The notes: generated by a model not told the origin, from the sequence alone. Numbered from the stretch's first letter, positions 1 to 10,741 are shown. The stretch is 64,000 bases of DNA from Thalassovita mangrovi (GCF_009857745.1 NZ_WWEN01000003.1:722127-786126); one strand, 5' to 3'. Made by a program: numbers and translations.

Positions 1-461
1 TGCAGCGTCGCCCCGTGTTCGTGGCTGTGGGTGCGGCCATGGCCATAGGCGCCGCCTTCGGGGATGAAGGGTTCGCTGACCTCTTCCACCGTCGCGCCGA
101 GATGCGCCAGCATCGCCTGGATCACGTGATCGCGCTGGATAAGCAGCCGCTCGGCCTCGATCTGGCAGGGGGTGTGGCGGTTGCCGATATGCCAGGCCAG
201 CCGGGGCAGATTGTCGCCGGTGACCTGCAGCAGCGCCTCGGCGGCGGCGGTGACGGCGACGAAGCGCCCGTCCTCCAATTCGAACGCGTCGCCATCGTCC
301 ACCGAGGTGGTTTGTTCCAGATCGACGAGGAATTTATCGCCCTCGAGCGTGTGCAGAACTTTGCGGCGCAGGAATCTTTGCTCATAGGTCAGGGACACTC
401 GGTCGCAGGCATCGGCCCAATCGCCCTTTTTTCTCAACATATACGCATTCGGTAGACTCAT
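1..461 (-). CDS. ureE: Urease accessory protein UreE (3' end cut by window edge)
   Basis: This frame opens at the ATG at 461 with MSLPNAYMLRKKG and runs off the left edge without a stop, giving about 153 residues. The sequence reads through TYEQRFLRRKVLHTLEG and the UreE C-terminal fold (VTGDNLPRLAWHIGNRH, then LLIQRDHVIQAMLAHLGA). Near the edge it becomes His-rich (GHGRTHSHEHG), the usual nickel-binding tail. UreE is the cytoplasmic metallochaperone that delivers Ni2+ to the UreDFG-urease assembly complex. It lies on the same strand as ureDABC but is separated from ureC by a small opposite-strand gene. ureF and ureG are expected just outside the window. The identification is firm; the C-terminus cannot be seen. 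Confidence 0.93.
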   Translation of the reverse strand, partial: MSLPNAYMLRKKGDWADACDRVSLTYEQRFLRRKVLHTLEGDKFLVDLEQTTSVDDGDAFELEDGRFVAVTAAAEALLQVTGDNLPRLAWHIGNRHTPCQIEAERLLIQRDHVIQAMLAHLGATVEEVSEPFIPEGGAYGHGRTHSHEHGATL

Positions 462-570
462 TACGTCATATCCTGTGTCTTTTCTGGTTGGAGCGGGGTA
501 AATTCCGAGACCCTCGTGCCGTATTAAGAGGATGATAAGCCACTTCTAAACGGTATCTGGGGATATACTT

Positions 571-894
571 ATGATGATGAAATTCGGCCTTGCCGACGAT
601 CTTGCTGAAATTCGTGAAGAAATCGCTCGCCTGCGTGCACGGGAAGCCGCCATTCAGGCTGCCATCCTGAGCTTCGAAGGCGGCATTCCGTCCGGGCGCG
701 AACACCGCGTCGAACTGGTGGAGCACCGCGAAATGGTGTTCGACAAGGACCGGCTGCCCGAAGAGGTCCGCGACAATCCGCGTTACTGGTCCGAACGGGT
801 CACCCAGAGCGTGCGCTGCCTGCCGATCCGGTCGCAGACCGACCGTCCCGGCTGGCCGATCCGCCGCCTGATGTCGGATGCCCTGGCGCACTGA
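571..894 (+). CDS. Conserved small coiled-coil protein, function unknown
   Basis: A 107-residue protein beginning MMMKFGLADDLAEIREEIARL. Residues about 8-36 form a charged heptad-like helix, followed by a GREHRVELVEHREMVFDKDRL segment and a PRYWSERVTQ motif that looks conserved rather than random. No transmembrane segment or signal peptide is visible. Three ATG codons in a row open the frame, so the exact start could be any of them. It is transcribed against the urease genes, between ureE and ureC. I do not recognise a characterised family and assign no function. Codon usage is normal for the region, which supports a real gene. Confidence 0.6.
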   Translation: MMMKFGLADDLAEIREEIARLRAREAAIQAAILSFEGGIPSGREHRVELVEHREMVFDKDRLPEEVRDNPRYWSERVTQSVRCLPIRSQTDRPGWPIRRLMSDALAH

Positions 895-1042
895 GACCGC
901 CTGTCTGATTTCCCGGATCGCACGCGATCCGGCCCGCGCTCGGCCATGTCCCCTCGGCCGGGCGCGACATATTTCGGGGGCGGCGAAACCTGTTTCGCGC
1001 ACCCCCCGCTGAAGGCTGTCGAAGCTCTTCACGCCTTTTTCC

Positions 1043-2751
<1,709 letters not shown>

Positions 2752-2752
<1 letters not shown>

Positions 2753-3057
2753 CAGAGGTCCCCCATGATTTTCTGGTTAAAGCCGTAAACCTTGCGCGCC
2801 CCCGCGATCGGGATCAGCGTCACCTCGCGGCGCTGGCCCGGTTCGAACCGCACCGCGGTTCCCGCCGCGATGTCCAGCCGCATGCCGCGCGCCGCTTCGC
2901 GGTCGAAGTCGAGCGCCGGGTTGGTTTCATAAAAATGGTAATGCGACCCGACCTGCACCGGGCGGTCGCCGGTATTGGCCACCATCAGGGTGATGCTTTC
3001 GCGGCCTTCGTTCAGGGTCAGGTCGCCTTCGGCGGGGAAAAGCTCTCCGGGGATCAT
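2752..3057 (-). CDS. ureB: Urease subunit beta
   Basis: A 101-residue urease beta subunit starting [19 protein letters not shown], the standard length for bacteria with three separate urease subunits. It carries the family block [16 protein letters not shown] and the C-terminal [23 protein letters not shown]. It is a structural subunit of the (UreABC)3 complex and has no catalytic residues. It lies 10 bases after ureA and overlaps the ureC start by one base. Confidence 0.97.
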
Positions 3058-3067
3058 GTCAGCCTCC

Positions 3068-3370
3068 TCAGCGGATCGGGTCGTGCACGGTCACCAGCTT
3101 GGTGCCGTCCGGGAAGGTCGCTTCGACCTGCACTTCGGGGATCATTTCGGCGATGCCCTCCATGCATTGCTCGCGGGTGATCACTTGCGCGCCCGCCTGC
3201 ATCAGGTCGGCCACCGAACGGCCGTCGCGGGCGCCTTCGACCACCGCGTCGGTGATCAGCGCGATCGCTTCGGGGTGGTTCAGCTTGACGCCGCGCGCCA
3301 GCCGCTTGCGCGCGACTTCAGCCGCCATCGCGACCAGCAGTTTGTCTTTTTCTCTGGGCGTGAGTTGCAT
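3068..3370 (-). CDS. ureA: Urease subunit gamma
   Basis: A 100-residue urease gamma subunit ([27 protein letters not shown], then [21 protein letters not shown] and [24 protein letters not shown]). This is canonical length and sequence for the smallest structural subunit of cytoplasmic urease. It follows ureD by a single base and precedes ureB by 10 bases within the ureDABC operon. Confidence 0.97.
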   Translation of the reverse strand: MQLTPREKDKLLVAMAAEVARKRLARGVKLNHPEAIALITDAVVEGARDGRSVADLMQAGAQVITREQCMEGIAEMIPEVQVEATFPDGTKLVTVHDPIR

Positions 3371-3371
3371 G

Positions 3372-4232
3372 TCAGATCATCCAGGTTCGGGGAAGGTTGG
3401 CCCCGTTCAGCCGCTGCAGAACGGGGATCAGGGTCTTGCGCAGCTCGAACCCGTCGGGCGCGAGCAGGCGCAGGTATAGCAGGCCGGGCCGGATCACCGA
3501 AGCCCCGGCGGTATCGGGCAGCAAGGCGCGGATCGGGGCCAGATGGCTGTCGGCCTCGGAGTCCGACGTCGCCAGCAGGACCGAGGCCATCGCGCCCGCG
3601 CCGCCGCCGGTGGCCGTGCGCGCCATGTGCGCCACCAGGTCGCCCGACAGCCGCATCGTGTCGGCAAAGACCGGGCGGCCGTCGCGGGTCACCCGTATAT
3701 GATCGGTCAGCCGGGCGTCGCGCACCGTTTCGCCCATCGCGGCGCGGCCCAGGATCAGCGGTTCCACCATCAGGAAACGCGCCGATCCGGTCAGGTCGAT
3801 CCGCAGCTGGCGGTCAAGTGCTGCGCGGTCGAACAGGATGGTTTCCTGCGGCAGCCAGTCGAGCCGCGCACCGTCTTCGACGCAAAGCCGGGTGTCGATC
3901 CTGCCCACCTCTCCGGGCTGGGCACGGTAAATCCGTTCCGCCGCCTGGGTCGACAGCCGCAGATGGCTGCCCGCCTGCGCGCTGGCGCTCAGCGCGATGC
4001 GGTCGCCGCCGGTGACCCCGCCCGCGGTGTTGACCTGGATCGCGGTCAGTTCCGGCGCGGCGCTGCGCGGGAACAGCATCTTGAGACAGCCCGAGGTGCG
4101 GAAATCGGCCAGGGCGGAGCGGTCGCCGCGCGGCTTGGCGGCGATCAGCGCCGTGCCCTGGGCGCGGGGCTGCTGCGAAACATGCCCCTCCGATGGTATT
4201 TTGGCCGCGATAGTGATGGTCCCCTCCGGCAA
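3372..4232 (-). CDS. ureD: Urease accessory protein UreD
   Basis: A 286-residue UreD (UreH) protein, the scaffold that binds apo-urease and recruits UreF-UreG for nickel insertion. Family hallmarks are [47 protein letters not shown] and the ETILFDRA segment. It is the first gene of the minus-strand urease operon. Its upstream region is shared with the divergent urtA, suggesting joint control of urea import and hydrolysis. An alternative downstream start is possible, because the first 25 or so residues are less conserved. Confidence 0.93.
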   Translation of the reverse strand: MPEGTITIAAKIPSEGHVSQQPRAQGTALIAAKPRGDRSALADFRTSGCLKMLFPRSAAPELTAIQVNTAGGVTGGDRIALSASAQAGSHLRLSTQAAERIYRAQPGEVGRIDTRLCVEDGARLDWLPQETILFDRAALDRQLRIDLTGSARFLMVEPLILGRAAMGETVRDARLTDHIRVTRDGRPVFADTMRLSGDLVAHMARTATGGGAGAMASVLLATSDSEADSHLAPIRALLPDTAGASVIRPGLLYLRLLAPDGFELRKTLIPVLQRLNGANLPRTWMI

Positions 4233-4619
4233 TTGCGCCTTGTTGCAGGATTCGGTTGCACAATGTGAAGCCGCTTGGAAGTGGAGCGCTCAAAAATCGG
4301 GCTGAGAGCGGTTTTTCGCGAATGTATCGATTAATTGTTATGCATGAAGGGCTTTGCCTGCCTGCAAATTCATCAACTCCGGCGGGTTTGCCGCTTGGCT
4401 GCGCTGCAGCAATTGCGCGGTGACGCGCTTCCGACCTCTGCTGAGACTGCCGTCGGGGAAGCTTGGCCCGGATGGCGTGTGACGGCCGCAAGTATGTGGA
4501 AATCGAACGGCCGCCACACAGTAGCAACAAAAAACAGATGTTGCGGGGGAAGACGTAGGGAGTGCGGCACTGCCGTTCAAGGCCTGCGTAAATTTCAAAT
4601 CCCCGCCTGGAGGATTACC
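4233..4619. promoter_or_regulatory. Divergent ureD / urtA control region
   Basis: 387 bases between the divergent ureD and urtA genes with no convincing coding sequence. An open frame continues upstream from urtA, but it lacks a ribosome site and family similarity. A GG-N10-GC arrangement at 4397-4410 (within TTGGCTGCGCTGCAGC, 4395-4410) is a weak candidate for a sigma-54 type -24/-12 element, which would suit nitrogen control. The -12 half matches poorly and I see no clear NtrC palindrome. A Shine-Dalgarno sequence TGGAGGA lies just before the urtA ATG. Confidence 0.4.
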
Positions 4620-5897
4620 ATGACCATTCTGAAATCCACACTCGCGGGGGCGATGGTGCTGACCATGTCGCTGCCGGCCTTTGCCGCCGAAGACACGATC
4701 AAGGTCGGTGTGCTGCATTCGCTGTCCGGCACGATGGCGATTTCCGAAACCACCCTGAAAGACACGATGCTGATGCTGATCGACGAACAGAACGCCAAGG
4801 GCGGCGTTCTGGGCAAGCAGCTCGAAGCGGTCGTTGTCGATCCGGCCTCCGACTGGCCGCTGTTTGCCGAAAAGGCGCGCGAATTGCTGACCGTGCAGGA
4901 TGTCGACGTGATGTTCGGCTGCTGGACCTCGGTGTCGCGCAAATCGGTTCTGCCGGTGATCGAGGAACTGAACGGGCTGTTGTTCTACCCGGTTCAGTAC
5001 GAGGGCGAAGAAAGCTCCAAGAACGTGTTCTACACCGGCGCCGCGCCGAACCAGCAGGCGATCCCGGCCACCGACTATTTCCTCGACGAACTGGGGGTCG
5101 AGAAATTCGCGCTGCTGGGCACCGACTATGTCTATCCGCGTACCACCAACAACATCCTGGAAAGCTACCTGAAGTCGAAGGGCATCGCCGAGGAGGACAT
5201 CTTCGTCAACTACACCCCGTTCGGCCATTCGGACTGGTCGAAAATCGTGGCTGACGTGGTGGCGCTCGGCGCCGACGGCAAGAAGGTCGGCGTGATTTCC
5301 ACCATCAACGGCGACGCCAATATCGGTTTTTACAAGGAACTGGCGGCGGCCGGCATTTCGGCCGACGACATCCCGGTCGTGGCCTTCTCGGTCGGTGAAG
5401 AGGAACTGTCGGGTCTGGATACCACCAACCTGGTCGGTCACCTGGCGGCCTGGAACTACTTCCAGTCGGCCGAATCCGACCTGAACGACGAATTCGTCGC
5501 CGCCTGGAAGGCCAAGATGGGCGACGAGCGCGTCACCAACGACCCGATGGAAGCGCATTACATCGGCTTCAACATGTGGGTGAACGCGGTCGAAGCGGCC
5601 GGCACCACCGATGTTGACGCGGTTTCCACCGCCATGATCGGCCAGGAATACCCGAACCTGACCGGCGGCACCGCCGTGATGCTGCCCAACCACCACCTCG
5701 CCAAGCCGGTGCTGATCGGCGAAATCCAGGCCGACGGCCAGTTCGACATCATCAGCCAGACCGCGGAAGTGCCGGGCGACGCCTGGACCGACTTCCTGCC
5801 GGAATCGGCGGTTCTGAAATCGGATTGGAAGGACCTGGGCTGCGGCATGTACAACACCGAGACCAAGAGCTGCGTGCAGCTCAAGTCGAACTACTGA
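4620..5897 (+). CDS. urtA: Urea ABC transporter substrate-binding protein UrtA
   Basis: A 425-residue periplasmic binding protein. The ATG at 4620 is chosen because it follows a TGGAGGA ribosome site and begins a clean signal peptide (MTILKSTLAGAMVLTMSLPAFA, cleavage near residue 22). The mature protein starts AEDTIKVGVLHSLSGTMAIS, typical of UrtA, with GCWTSVSRKSVLPV, NGLLFYPVQYEG, GTDYVYPRTTN and VFSVGEEEL, all characteristic of urea binders. It captures urea for the UrtBCDE importer. It is first in the urtABCDE operon and the best expressed component in such systems. Confidence 0.97.
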   Translation: MTILKSTLAGAMVLTMSLPAFAAEDTIKVGVLHSLSGTMAISETTLKDTMLMLIDEQNAKGGVLGKQLEAVVVDPASDWPLFAEKARELLTVQDVDVMFGCWTSVSRKSVLPVIEELNGLLFYPVQYEGEESSKNVFYTGAAPNQQAIPATDYFLDELGVEKFALLGTDYVYPRTTNNILESYLKSKGIAEEDIFVNYTPFGHSDWSKIVADVVALGADGKKVGVISTINGDANIGFYKELAAAGISADDIPVVAFSVGEEELSGLDTTNLVGHLAAWNYFQSAESDLNDEFVAAWKAKMGDERVTNDPMEAHYIGFNMWVNAVEAAGTTDVDAVSTAMIGQEYPNLTGGTAVMLPNHHLAKPVLIGEIQADGQFDIISQTAEVPGDAWTDFLPESAVLKSDWKDLGCGMYNTETKSCVQLKSNY

Positions 5898-5963
5898 TCG
5901 ACTGAACGGGCGGGCGCTGAGCGCCCGTCCACCCCAATTTCAGACTTTCCCGGGTTTCCCCTC

Positions 5964-7919
5964 ATGCGGCCATTTCTGACCCTGTTCGGCGCAGCCATTC
6001 TGCTTGCGCTCTCTCTTCCGGTGCAGGCCGGTCCGGTGCAGGACATCCTGCAGGAACACGGCGCGATCATCGAAAAATCATCGCGCAAGACGATCGAACC
6101 GGCGATCGATGCCTTGGCAAACAGCGGTCTGCCGCAGGCGCAGCAGGTGCTGGAGGACTGGCAGGCCAAGGACATGTGGCTGCGCAAGGAAGACGGGTTG
6201 TTCTTCAAGGGCGAGGTGCTGCCCTCCAAGGCAATCCGGCTGAGTGATTTCGATACCGGCGAGGTGGTCGGCGAGGCCGACAAGACCGCGCTGAAACAGC
6301 TCAAACCCAATTCCGGCATTCGCGCGCTGATCGCCACCGCCCTGGTGCAGTTTCAGCTGTCCGATCCCGACCCGGCCCGGCGCGCCGAGGCGCTGATCGC
6401 CATCACCCGCGCACCCGATGCGTCCACGCTCGCGCCGCTGCGCGGCTCCATCGAGGGCGAGGTCGATCCGGGGCTGAAGGCGCGCAAGCTGCGGCTGGAA
6501 CGGCTGCTGACGATTTCCTTCGACCCCGATGAGGCCGCCCGGATCGGCGCCATCGAAAGCTTTGCGGGCGATCTGGGCGTCGATGTGCGCGCCGCGCTGA
6601 ACCCGATCCTGACCACCAAGCGCCGGGTGTTCGCGGGCGACCCGCCCGGTGATCTCAACATCGCCCGGATGCTGAAACCGGGCTCCGACGCGCTGCCCGA
6701 AGCGGAAGCCTACGACCTGATCGTCGCGGCCAAGCTCGGCCCGCCGCGGCTGACCCCCGACGATCTGCGCGCCGCGATGCTGGCCAATATCGAAAACGGC
6801 GCGGTCGGCGGCGTGCCGGTGGCCGAGCTGAGCACCGACGCCGCCCGCATCCGCGCCTATGCCGCGCTGGCAAACGCGGGCGCCGTGCCCGCCGCCGTCA
6901 CCGATGCGCAGGCGGCAGAGGCGGTGAAGGCCCACCGTTTCGCCGATATCTACGACGAGCCGTCAAAGCCGGTGACCGATGCCGCAAGCGCCACGCTGTC
7001 GGCGGTTGAGACCAAGGTGGCGCTGAACCAGGCGCTCGACCTGGGGCTCGACGCTCTCTCGCTCGCCTCGATCTATTTCCTCGCCGCCATCGGGCTTGCC
7101 ATCACCTTCGGCGTGATGGGGGTGATCAACATGGCGCATGGCGAATTCATCATGATGGGCGCCTATACCGGCTACGTGGTGCAGCAGCTGATCCCGAATT
7201 ACACGCTGTCGATCATCGTGGCGATCCCGATGGCCTTCGCGGTCACCTTCGGCGCCGGGGTGGCGATGGAACGGCTGGTGATCCGCTGGCTCTATTCGCG
7301 CCCCTTGGAAACCCTGCTGGCCACTTTCGGCATTTCCATCGCGCTGCAGCAGATCGCCAAGAACATCTTCGGCACCCAGGCGCGGCCGCTGACCTCGCCG
7401 GGCTGGCTCGACGGGGCCTGGGTGCTGAACGACGTGGTGTCGATCAGCTATATCCGCATCGCGATCTTCGTGCTGGCGCTGATTTTCCTGGGTTTCTTCC
7501 TGTTCCTGATGAAGAAGACGCGGCTGGGGCTGGAAACCCGCGCGGTGACGCAGAACCCGCGCATGGCGGCCTCGATGGGGATCAACCCGGATCGGGTCAA
7601 CATGCTGACCTTCGGGCTGGGATCGGGCATCGCGGGGATCGCGGGCGTCGCCATCGGGCTTTACGCCAAGGTGACCAGCGAACTCGGCGCCGATTACATC
7701 GTGCAAAGCTTCATGACCGTGGTGGTGGGCGGTGTCGGCAATATCTGGGGCACGCTGCTGGGCGCGACCATGATCGGGTCGCTGCAGAAGGGCATCGAAT
7801 GGCTGAACCCGTCCAACACGCTGGCGGCGCAGACCTACATGATCATCTTCATCATCATCTTCATCCAGTTCCGCCCGCGCGGGATCATCGCCCTCAAGGG
7901 CCGCGCCGCAGGAGACTGA
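5964..7919 (+). CDS. urtB: Urea ABC transporter permease UrtB, with long periplasmic N-terminal region
   Basis: A 651-residue protein with a signal-like N-terminus (MRPFLTLFGAAILLALSLPVQA). A largely helical Ala-rich soluble region of about 320 residues follows, then the LivH-type permease from about residue 355 (LDALSLASIYFLAAIGLAITFGVMGVINMAHGEFIMMGAYTG). The C-terminal half has the family segment VVVGGVGNIWGTLLGA. The permease forms the inner-membrane channel with UrtC. The N-terminal extension is known in the long UrtB subfamily, but its role is unclear; it looks like HEAT-type helical repeats (YDLIVAAKLG and AALANAG stretches), which is my inference. It follows urtA by 66 bases. Confidence 0.95.
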   Translation: MRPFLTLFGAAILLALSLPVQAGPVQDILQEHGAIIEKSSRKTIEPAIDALANSGLPQAQQVLEDWQAKDMWLRKEDGLFFKGEVLPSKAIRLSDFDTGEVVGEADKTALKQLKPNSGIRALIATALVQFQLSDPDPARRAEALIAITRAPDASTLAPLRGSIEGEVDPGLKARKLRLERLLTISFDPDEAARIGAIESFAGDLGVDVRAALNPILTTKRRVFAGDPPGDLNIARMLKPGSDALPEAEAYDLIVAAKLGPPRLTPDDLRAAMLANIENGAVGGVPVAELSTDAARIRAYAALANAGAVPAAVTDAQAAEAVKAHRFADIYDEPSKPVTDAASATLSAVETKVALNQALDLGLDALSLASIYFLAAIGLAITFGVMGVINMAHGEFIMMGAYTGYVVQQLIPNYTLSIIVAIPMAFAVTFGAGVAMERLVIRWLYSRPLETLLATFGISIALQQIAKNIFGTQARPLTSPGWLDGAWVLNDVVSISYIRIAIFVLALIFLGFFLFLMKKTRLGLETRAVTQNPRMAASMGINPDRVNMLTFGLGSGIAGIAGVAIGLYAKVTSELGADYIVQSFMTVVVGGVGNIWGTLLGATMIGSLQKGIEWLNPSNTLAAQTYMIIFIIIFIQFRPRGIIALKGRAAGD

Positions 7920-7920
7920 T

Positions 7921-8025
7921 ATGACCAACATTCCTTCTTCTGTTCACAAATATCCCGGGGGGTGTGGGGGGCTGGCCCCCCACCGGCGCGACGCCAGACA
8001 AGCCGCGAAAGGGGCCGGAAAATGA
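7921..8025 (+). CDS. Possible 34-codon ORF between urtB and urtC
   Basis: An open frame starting two bases after the urtB stop, with an AGGAGA ribosome site inside the urtB end. It encodes MTNIPSSVHKYPGGCGGLAPH and about 13 further residues. Its TGA overlaps the urtC ATG (AATGA), an arrangement that would couple translation. A GC-rich hairpin (7964-7983) lies inside it. It could be a leader peptide, or the remains of the original urtC 5' end interrupted by a palindromic repeat. No homology is recognised. Confidence 0.3.
   Translation: MTNIPSSVHKYPGGCGGLAPHRRDARQAAKGAGK
7964..7983 (+). repeat. GC-rich perfect hairpin between urtB and urtC
   Basis: Arms GTGGGGGG and CCCCCCAC flank a CTGG loop. 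There is no T-run after it, so it is not a simple terminator. It resembles REP-like hairpins that tune transcript stability within ABC transporter operons. A comparable CCGGGGG-CAAA-CCCCCGG hairpin lies at 44277-44294, between a permease and its binding-protein gene. Confidence 0.55.
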
Positions 8026-9254
8026 AAAACAGCTTCCTGATGCGCAACCCTTCGGTGCTGATCTTCCTCGGCCTGCTGGCGCTGTTCACCCTCGCCGTCA
8101 CCCTGATGTCCGAAGCGACCGGCGCCGGGCTGATTTCCACCAGTTTCGTCAAGACGCTGGGCAAGACGCTCTGCCTGTGCCTGATCGCCATCGCGATGGA
8201 TCTGGTCTGGGGCTATACCGGCATCCTCAGCCTTGGCCATTTCGCCTTCTTCGGCCTCGGCGGCTACATGATCGGCATGTGGCTGATGTATGAACGCACC
8301 CGGCAGATCGTCGAAGCGTCGCTCGCCAATGCCGAAATTCCCCCGACGCCGCAGGAGGTTTCCGACGCCATCGGCACGCAGATTTTCGGCGTGGTGGGCG
8401 GCAGCGACTTTCCCGCGATCTGGGCCTTCGCCGACAGCCTGACGATCCAGCTGATCCTGGTGGTCGCGGTGCCCGGCCTGCTGGCGCTGATCTTCGGCTG
8501 GCTGGCCTTCCGCTCGCGCGTCACCGGCGTCTACCTGTCGATCCTGACCCAGGCGATGACGCTGGCCCTTGCCCTCTACCTGTTCCAGAACGACAGCGGC
8601 TTGCGCGGCAATAACGGGCTTTCGGGGCTGCAAAACCTGCCCGGCGCCGACGGCATCCCGCAAAGCGTGGTGTCAATCTGGTTCTTCTGGGCCTCGGCGC
8701 TGGCGTTGGCGCTTGGTTATCTGCTGGCCGCCTTCGTGGTGTCGGGCAAGTTCGGCAGCGTCATCCGCGGCATCCGCGACGACGAGGCACGGGTGCGGTT
8801 CCTGGGCTATTCGGTCGAGGGCTATAAGCTTTTCATCTTCGTCATCACCGCGATGATTTCGGGCATCGCGGGCGCGCTTTATTACCCGCAGGCGGGGATC
8901 ATCAACCCGGCCGAAATCGCGCCGATCGCGTCGATCTACCTCGCCGTCTGGGTCGCCATCGGCGGGCGCGGGCGGCTTTACGGCGCGGTGATCGGGGCGG
9001 CTCTGGTCAGCCTGGTGTCGACATGGTTCACCGGCGGGCAGGTGCCCGATCTGCCGCTCGGGTTTACCACGATAAAATGGGTCGACTGGTGGCAGGTGCT
9101 GCTGGGGCTGAGCTTCGTCCTGGTCACCCTGTTCGCGCCCAAGGGGATCGGCGGGCTGTTCGACCTGTTGGACGGTATCCGCAGCCCGAAACGCCACGGC
9201 GCACCTTTGGGCCCCGATGCCGGGGCGCTTCGGGAAAGGGAGGCACAGGAATGA
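8022..9254 (+). CDS. urtC: Urea ABC transporter permease UrtC
   Basis: A 410-residue LivM-type inner-membrane permease. The start at ATG 8022 (MKNSFLMRNPSVLIFLGLLALF) has an AAAGGGG ribosome site; earlier in-frame codons give a non-membrane proline-rich stretch and are rejected. It contains the permease segment IAMDLVWGYTGILSLGHFAFFGLGGYMIGMW, several hydrophobic helices, and the coupling region DDEARVRFLGYSVEGYKLFIF. It pairs with UrtB as the transmembrane core of the urea importer. The stop overlaps the urtD ATG (ATGA). Confidence 0.95.
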   Translation: MKNSFLMRNPSVLIFLGLLALFTLAVTLMSEATGAGLISTSFVKTLGKTLCLCLIAIAMDLVWGYTGILSLGHFAFFGLGGYMIGMWLMYERTRQIVEASLANAEIPPTPQEVSDAIGTQIFGVVGGSDFPAIWAFADSLTIQLILVVAVPGLLALIFGWLAFRSRVTGVYLSILTQAMTLALALYLFQNDSGLRGNNGLSGLQNLPGADGIPQSVVSIWFFWASALALALGYLLAAFVVSGKFGSVIRGIRDDEARVRFLGYSVEGYKLFIFVITAMISGIAGALYYPQAGIINPAEIAPIASIYLAVWVAIGGRGRLYGAVIGAALVSLVSTWFTGGQVPDLPLGFTTIKWVDWWQVLLGLSFVLVTLFAPKGIGGLFDLLDGIRSPKRHGAPLGPDAGALREREAQE

Positions 9255-9991
9255 GCACGCTTCTGGAAGTGTCGGGCGTTTCCGTCAGTTTCGACGGGTT
9301 CAAGGCGATCAACAACCTGTCGTTCCAGATCGGTCCGGCTGAAATGCGCGCCATCATCGGTCCGAACGGGGCGGGTAAGACCACCTTCATGGATATCGTG
9401 ACGGGCAAGACGCGCCCCGACGAGGGCCGCGTGCTGTGGGGCGAAAAATCCCTGTCGCTGCTGAAGATGTCCGAGGCGCGGATCGCCCGCGAAGGGGTCG
9501 GCCGCAAGTTCCAGCGCCCCACCGTGTTCGAGGATCAGAGCGTTCACGACAACCTGCTGATGGCGCTGAAGAACGACCGCACGCCGTGGTCGGTGCTGTT
9601 CTTCCGGCCCAAGTTCAAGGACCTGGCGCGGGTCGAGGAGCTGGCCAGCGAAATCGGCCTGTCGGATGAGCTGAACCGCAAGGCGGGCGAGCTGAGCCAC
9701 GGGCAGAAGCAATGGCTGGAAATCGGCATGTTGCTGGCGCAGGAACCGCGGCTGTTGCTGGTCGATGAACCCGCCGCTGGCATGACCCTGTCGGAACGCG
9801 AACACACCACCGATATCCTGGTCGAGGCGGCCAAGACCCGCGCGGTGGTGGTGGTGGAACACGATATGGAATTCGTCCGGCGGCTCAATTGCAAGGTCAC
9901 CGTGCTGCACGAAGGCAGCGTTCTGGCCGAAGGATCGCTGGACCATGTCACCCAAAACCAAGACGTCATCGACGTGTATCTGGGGCGCTGA
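9251..9991 (+). CDS. urtD: Urea ABC transporter ATP-binding protein UrtD
   Basis: A 246-residue ABC ATPase starting at ATG 9251, overlapping the urtC stop by ATGA. It has a Walker A (GPNGAGKTT), a signature motif (ELSHGQKQWLEIGM) and a Walker B (LLLVDEPAAGM), followed by the switch histidine in VVVEHDMEFV. The LSHGQKQW signature is typical of UrtD, distinct from general LivG proteins. It powers urea import with UrtE at the cytoplasmic face. Confidence 0.95.
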   Translation: MSTLLEVSGVSVSFDGFKAINNLSFQIGPAEMRAIIGPNGAGKTTFMDIVTGKTRPDEGRVLWGEKSLSLLKMSEARIAREGVGRKFQRPTVFEDQSVHDNLLMALKNDRTPWSVLFFRPKFKDLARVEELASEIGLSDELNRKAGELSHGQKQWLEIGMLLAQEPRLLLVDEPAAGMTLSEREHTTDILVEAAKTRAVVVVEHDMEFVRRLNCKVTVLHEGSVLAEGSLDHVTQNQDVIDVYLGR

Positions 9992-9994
9992 AAG

Positions 9995-10690
9995 ATGCTG
10001 AAGATCGACAATCTGACCCTGCATTACGGCAGTTCGCAAATCCTCAACGGCATTTCGATGAGCGCCGAAACCGGCAAGGTGACCTGCGTGATGGGCACCA
10101 ATGGCGTGGGCAAGACATCGTTGTTGAAGGCGATTTCCGGCAGTCATCCCCGCTCGGGCGGCACGATGGCGTTGGACGGGGAAGACATCGGCAGGCTGCA
10201 GGCGCATCAGCTGGCCCAGAAGGGCATCGGGTATGTGCCGCAGGGGCGGATGATCTTCCCGCTGCTGAGCGTGCAGGAAAACATGGAAACCGCCTATGCC
10301 TGCCTGCCCCGGTCGGAGCATTTCATCCCCGATGAAATCTATGAACTGTTCCCGATCCTGAAGGATTTCCTGCACCGCCGCGGCGGCGACCTGTCGGGCG
10401 GGCAGCAGCAGCAATTGGCGATCGCGCGGGCGCTGATCACCAAGCCGAAATTGCTGCTGCTTGATGAGCCGACCGAGGGCATCCAGCCCAATATCATCCA
10501 GCAGATCGGCCGGGTGATCGAATATCTGCGCGAACAGGGCAACATGGCGATTGTGCTGGTCGAACAGTATTTCGATTTCGCCTATGGGCTGGCTGACGAC
10601 TTCTTGGTGATGCGGCGCGGATCGGTGCTGAAAAGCGGCGCCAAATCCGAATTGACCCGCGACGAACTGGTCGAGGCGGTTTCGGTCTGA
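9995..10690 (+). CDS. urtE: Urea ABC transporter ATP-binding protein UrtE
   Basis: A 231-residue LivF-type ABC ATPase, three bases after urtD. Motifs are Walker A GTNGVGKTS, signature DLSGGQQQQLAIARAL, Walker B LLLLDEPTEGIQPNII, and a switch region IVLVEQYFDFAYG. The sequence IGYVPQGRMIFPLLSVQEN is typical of UrtE. It is the last gene of the urtABCDE operon; the coding unit ends about 50 bases before the tRNA promoter. Confidence 0.95.
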   Translation: MLKIDNLTLHYGSSQILNGISMSAETGKVTCVMGTNGVGKTSLLKAISGSHPRSGGTMALDGEDIGRLQAHQLAQKGIGYVPQGRMIFPLLSVQENMETAYACLPRSEHFIPDEIYELFPILKDFLHRRGGDLSGGQQQQLAIARALITKPKLLLLDEPTEGIQPNIIQQIGRVIEYLREQGNMAIVLVEQYFDFAYGLADDFLVMRRGSVLKSGAKSELTRDELVEAVSV

Positions 10691-10741
10691 CGGGTTTGGG
10701 GCAAGGGGATGAAAAAGTGCGCCGAAGACGCATTTTCGCCC

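Noticed and set aside
466-1032. Minus-strand open frame between ureC and ureE
   Set aside because: Arg/Ala-rich composition without motif, and it overlaps the better plus-strand gene at 571-894.
4395-4410. Sigma-54 promoter for urtA
   Set aside because: Only the GG-N10-GC spacing fits; the -12 half and upstream NtrC sites are not convincing, so it is recorded only as a weak possibility.
4335-4619. Upstream extension of the urtA reading frame
   Set aside because: It precedes a good ribosome site and signal peptide start at 4620 and has no similarity to binding proteins.
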